The notes under the pieces: model-generated
The model's database searches: none
What the model saw: only the letters and a program-made list of their open reading frames with translations
What the model was told of the DNA's origin: nothing
NCBI GenBank assembly: GCA_021646465.1
Contig: SOET01000014.1
Span: 24,303-88,302, forward strand
Source of the DNA: Candidatus Kuenenia hertensis
Lineage (GTDB): Bacteria > Planctomycetota > Brocadiia > Brocadiales > Brocadiaceae
Length of the DNA stretch: 64,000 nucleotides
Reading direction: 5' to 3'
Shown here: piece by piece, positions 61,457 to 64,000 of the stretch
How positions within the stretch are numbered: position 1 is the first letter of the stretch
How the letters are laid out: every line of letters begins with the position of its first letter
Translations under genes and position numbers: made by a program

Positions 61457-62666
61457 TGCCCGGCGGCTCTTTCGTTGCAGGAAAGCTGAGGATAAAGGTA
61501 CTGCCTTTTCCCATTTGACTTTGTACCGCTATTTCCCCTCTATGCCGTTTGACGATTTCAAAAACAATACTCATTCCCAGCCCTGTACCATGATCCTTGG
61601 TAGTAAAAAAAGGATCAAAGAGTTTTGACTGCGTTTCTTCGTCCATTCCCAATCCTGTGTCTGAAATGTTTACAATTACGTTTCCACCATCTTCCTTCGT
61701 AGAAAAGGAAAGCGTCCCTCCATCAGGCATGGCGTCAATGGCGTTATTGATGATATTAATTAATACTTCCTGCAATTCCAAAGGATTGCCTTTTATGCAT
61801 GAAACGCGTTTAACTCCATCCGAATTTACGGCATAGGTATTTCTCGTTTTTTTTGAGTGCCACTTCCTGTTAGGAAGCGTTAAATCAATGGTTTCTTTTA
61901 TCACTTCCCGTAAATCTACCGGCACATATCCGTGGCGATCTTCCTTAATCTTGGCGAATTTATTTATACGACGAACAATTTCAGCACCATCTTTGATAGT
62001 TTTACGAATTAAACGGAACTCCTCCAGGAAATTTTCTTTGTCGTTATTGCCACGCATTAACATCTGTATCTTTCCGTCTACGATGGCAAGGATGTTGTTA
62101 AATTCGTGTGCAACCCCACTGGTCATAACACCCATTGCCTGTAATTTCCGTGCTTGCAGCAGCTCTTGTTCCATTCGCTTGTGTTGAGTGAGATCAAGCC
62201 CGTAAATATTAACATATCCCTCTTTTGCCACTGGCGCAAACGTTAGAGAATAAATATAGTGACCAAATGTACATTCGTGTGTGACACGTAAATTATTGTG
62301 AAAGATATCTGCAACCATTTTCAATAATGATTCAGGGAGTAATTGATTTACACGACAGCCCCACAAATTCAATAAATGCGAGCTGGCGCTATTGGCATAG
62401 AGAATTCTTCCTTCCACTGATGCCCGCAACACCGGATTGGGATTTGCATATGGGAAATTTGCCACGTGCTTTAATTTCTTCTCCCACCCCATATCTTCTG
62501 AAATAGTGGTTATAGTGGTAAGATACCCGGAGCTGTCTTCCTCGCTCAGTTGAATTGCAATGCTTTCAAGCTGCGCATAAAATGGTTGATCTTCCTCAAG
62601 CATCCACAGTTCACAGGTATCTTTGTTCCCTGATTCAGACACCCTTACATGATTTTTTTTATTCAT
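61392..62666 (-). CDS. PAS sensor histidine kinase (soluble)
   Basis: Encodes 424 residues. A PAS domain covers about 70-165 and HisKA has H187 in SGVAHEFNNIL. The HATPase domain (about 290-405) has NIINNAIDAMPDGG and DHGTGLGMSIVFEIV. No membrane helix is present, so the input is cytoplasmic. The kinase core is closely similar to that of the frameshifted kinase at 20942-23574. Its 3' end overlaps the dead toxin. A small unknown gene and a receiver-like gene lie just upstream. Confidence 0.87.
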   Translation of the reverse strand: MNKKNHVRVSESGNKDTCELWMLEEDQPFYAQLESIAIQLSEEDSSGYLTTITTISEDMGWEKKLKHVANFPYANPNPVLRASVEGRILYANSASSHLLNLWGCRVNQLLPESLLKMVADIFHNNLRVTHECTFGHYIYSLTFAPVAKEGYVNIYGLDLTQHKRMEQELLQARKLQAMGVMTSGVAHEFNNILAIVDGKIQMLMRGNNDKENFLEEFRLIRKTIKDGAEIVRRINKFAKIKEDRHGYVPVDLREVIKETIDLTLPNRKWHSKKTRNTYAVNSDGVKRVSCIKGNPLELQEVLINIINNAIDAMPDGGTLSFSTKEDGGNVIVNISDTGLGMDEETQSKLFDPFFTTKDHGTGLGMSIVFEIVKRHRGEIAVQSQMGKGSTFILSFPATKEPPGITQNAPEPDREKSGNSYTREL

Positions 62667-62688
62667 TTCATGTTTCTTGTTTAGGCGA

Positions 62689-63000
62689 TTACTTCTTCAT
62701 GCAATTCTTTCCATACATTTTCAGCGTAAAATAAAAAAACGAGTGTCTCTCGGCATTCGGAATCCAATCGTCCGCGAATTTTTCAAATTCTCCTACATAT
62801 TCGCGAAAAAAGAATTTCAGCTTGCCATCTTTTTTATACCGGTCAAATAAGAATTCTTCTTCACAACACATTACAAACTTTTTCCAGGACTTTGATCCTT
62901 TTTTTATCCAATTCTTCCACACATATGCGGGGTTATTCCAATCGACATCCTGATTTTTACCATCTTTGATTACCTTATATAATCTGTTTGAAATATCCAT
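62689..63000 (-). CDS. Protein of unknown function (103 aa)
   Basis: The start is taken at ATG 63000 (MDISNRLYKV), with GGAGG 6 bp before it; an ATG 8 codons upstream lacks one. The protein is rich in Trp, Phe and Lys (WNNPAYVWKNWIKKGSKSWK, FLFDRYKKDGKLKFFF). No known motif was recognised. It lies 22 bp before the histidine kinase gene in the same direction and may belong to its signalling unit. Confidence 0.65.
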   Translation of the reverse strand: MDISNRLYKVIKDGKNQDVDWNNPAYVWKNWIKKGSKSWKKFVMCCEEEFLFDRYKKDGKLKFFFREYVGEFEKFADDWIPNAERHSFFYFTLKMYGKNCMKK

Positions 63001-63095
63001 AGTTTCCTCCCTGTTTATTCTCAAAGTCTTTTAAAAAAATGAAAAACAGCAAATAACCCATAACATGGATAAGTTACCATTTTGAGAATTTTCAT

Positions 63096-63458
63096 TTAGA
63101 CAAATACAAGTTCCTTTTCCTTTGTGCGCAACCCTTTGATTTTATTCTTTAGTTCTGTCAAATGTGAGAATTTGACAACATATGCATCAGCAGCCCATGA
63201 CATAAAATTGTCTTTATAATCGCTCTGAGAAGTATGAATTATAATAGGAATACTTTTATGTTTAATTAGAATCATGGACATTGCCTCATCTTGCATGATT
63301 AAGTTCATTATGATTATGTCCGGTCTTTGTTCTTGTACTTTTTTTATAGCATCTTTGCCGTTAATAGCTGTCATGACTTCGTAACCTTCAAGCCTTAATT
63401 CTTGTTCAAAAAGCAAGCGCAAATATTTGTTATCTTCTACAAGAAGAATAGTAGTCAT
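63096..63458 (-). CDS. Receiver-like protein lacking the phospho-acceptor Asp
   Basis: Encodes 120 residues. The REC fold is clear: LLVEDN at the start, DIIIMNLIMQDEA for the third strand, T76, and K96 in YVVKFSHL. The phospho-acceptor position is N52 (codon AAC), not Asp. It probably cannot be phosphorylated in the standard way. It may act as a pseudo-receiver or be controlled by binding. Confidence 0.8.
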   Translation of the reverse strand: MTTILLVEDNKYLRLLFEQELRLEGYEVMTAINGKDAIKKVQEQRPDIIIMNLIMQDEAMSMILIKHKSIPIIIHTSQSDYKDNFMSWAADAYVVKFSHLTELKNKIKGLRTKEKELVFV

Positions 63459-64000
63459 ATTACCAAACCCTTTTCTTTTGCTATTCTGCCTTCCGATTAT
63501 GGGAGCCTTCCCACAGTACTCATAATGTTTTCTTCTTAAGTTCTCATACTGTAACTATTCAGCGTAAATTTATAACACACCCCTAAATCCCCTCTTGATA
63601 GAGGGGACTTCCCATCTTCCCCTCTAAAAAGAGGGGTGGCAGCGTAGCTGACGGGGTGTGCATTAACACGCTGAATAGATTTTTTTACAAAAAAATCGGG
63701 AATGCTTCCCGGATTACGCGTAAGTTTTCTTCTTAAGTTTTCTATAGGGATCAATAAAAACAAAAGATATGCCAAAATTATGGAATAAAGGTTGTAACCG
63801 GTTATTTTGTAGCTTTTGTTGTAAAAACTATTATCTTTTTTGTAAAGAGAACAGCAGATAAACAACTTAGAATCAAATGGAGTATTTTTTCCTTATGTGC
63901 ATTATTACGATATATGGATAAGGGAAGAAGTGAGGGGACTAAAGAATACTTGATAAGTGCCAGGACATCGTGGACACGAAAATGTGCCAAGACATCGTGG
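63459..64000. other. Window-end intergenic region
   Basis: No gene is recognised. It holds family B element B3 (63551-63680), a single family A end (63685-63705) and a direct repeat GACATCGTGG at 63963-63972 and about 63990-64000. The last could be the edge of a larger repeat outside the window. Confidence 0.5.
63551..63680. repeat. Family B element B3
   Basis: GTAACTATTCAGCGTAAATT at one end and ACACGCTGAATAGAT at the other. The interior, with CCCCTCTTGATAGAGGGGAC and GGCAGCGTAGCTGACGGGG, is nearly identical to B2 at 34280-34411. A family A right end (63685-63705) follows at once. Confidence 0.7.

Noticed and set aside
63536..63990. Minus-strand open frames near the right edge as a transposase
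   Set aside because: They consist of B3 and A repeat sequence or lack motifs. The GACATCGTGG direct repeat is only two copies at the window edge, too little to call an insertion sequence.
1..64000. tRNA, rRNA or riboswitch sequences
   Set aside because: None was recognised by eye on either strand. A covariance-model search would be decisive, and small RNAs could be missed.

Overview
The window is AT-rich bacterial chromosome, most likely from an anammox planctomycete (Candidatus Brocadiales, Kuenenia-like). This is inferred from an octaheme hydroxylamine-oxidoreductase-family lipoprotein, a type-1-copper protein, an archaeal-type methionine adenosyltransferase, and many secreted proteins with PT-rich linkers. 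The name itself cannot be proved from the sequence alone. Most genes lie on the minus strand.

Layout. 1-1.8 kb: 5' part of an AddA/UvrD-like helicase running off the window. 2.6-5.1 kb: a PlsC acyltransferase and a secreted RCC1-repeat protein. 5.6-15.2 kb: a long minus-strand run with a methyltransferase, a radical SAM protein, ThiC, a coiled-coil nuclease-like protein, BioD, a betaine-type ABC transporter and BioA. 15.4-23.6 kb: an HDOD-GGDEF protein, a SAM hydroxide adenosyltransferase, a small zinc-ribbon protein, a membrane TPR protein, and a frameshifted hybrid histidine kinase. 24.0-28.3 kb: a MacA/LolD/FtsX-type exporter operon.

28.4-48.5 kb is the most unusual part. Five tiny genes, four of them on no usual ORF list because they are under 45 codons, encode one family of 37-42 residue peptides. 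All have a YExPK motif, then TYT(D/N)EELLE, then LG(T/A)A, then a variable Tyr/Asn/Gly-rich tail. Three of them follow directly after secreted proteins that share one C-terminal domain. Two more lie in duplicated cassettes of about 350 bp. Between them sit an HPr-kinase-like ATPase, a gingipain-like C25 peptidase, a SipW-like signal peptidase, an ABC exporter split into two genes, and a PqqD-like protein. Leader motif, PqqD-like recognition protein, kinase-like protein, protease and exporter together look like a ribosomally made, modified peptide (RiPP-like) system. This is inference; no product is known from the sequence.

48.7-64 kb: small zinc-ribbon and PilZ proteins, a copper protein, Mut7-C, S-adenosylmethionine synthetase, two UspA proteins, Hsp20, a GH57 glucan enzyme, DUF4912, the octaheme cytochrome, and signalling proteins (response regulators, GAF-cyclase, histidine kinase), with remains of a toxin-antitoxin pair.

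Several families of short inverted-repeat elements (called A-E here) fill the gaps between genes. Two clean nested insertions with target-site duplications show that at least two families have moved.
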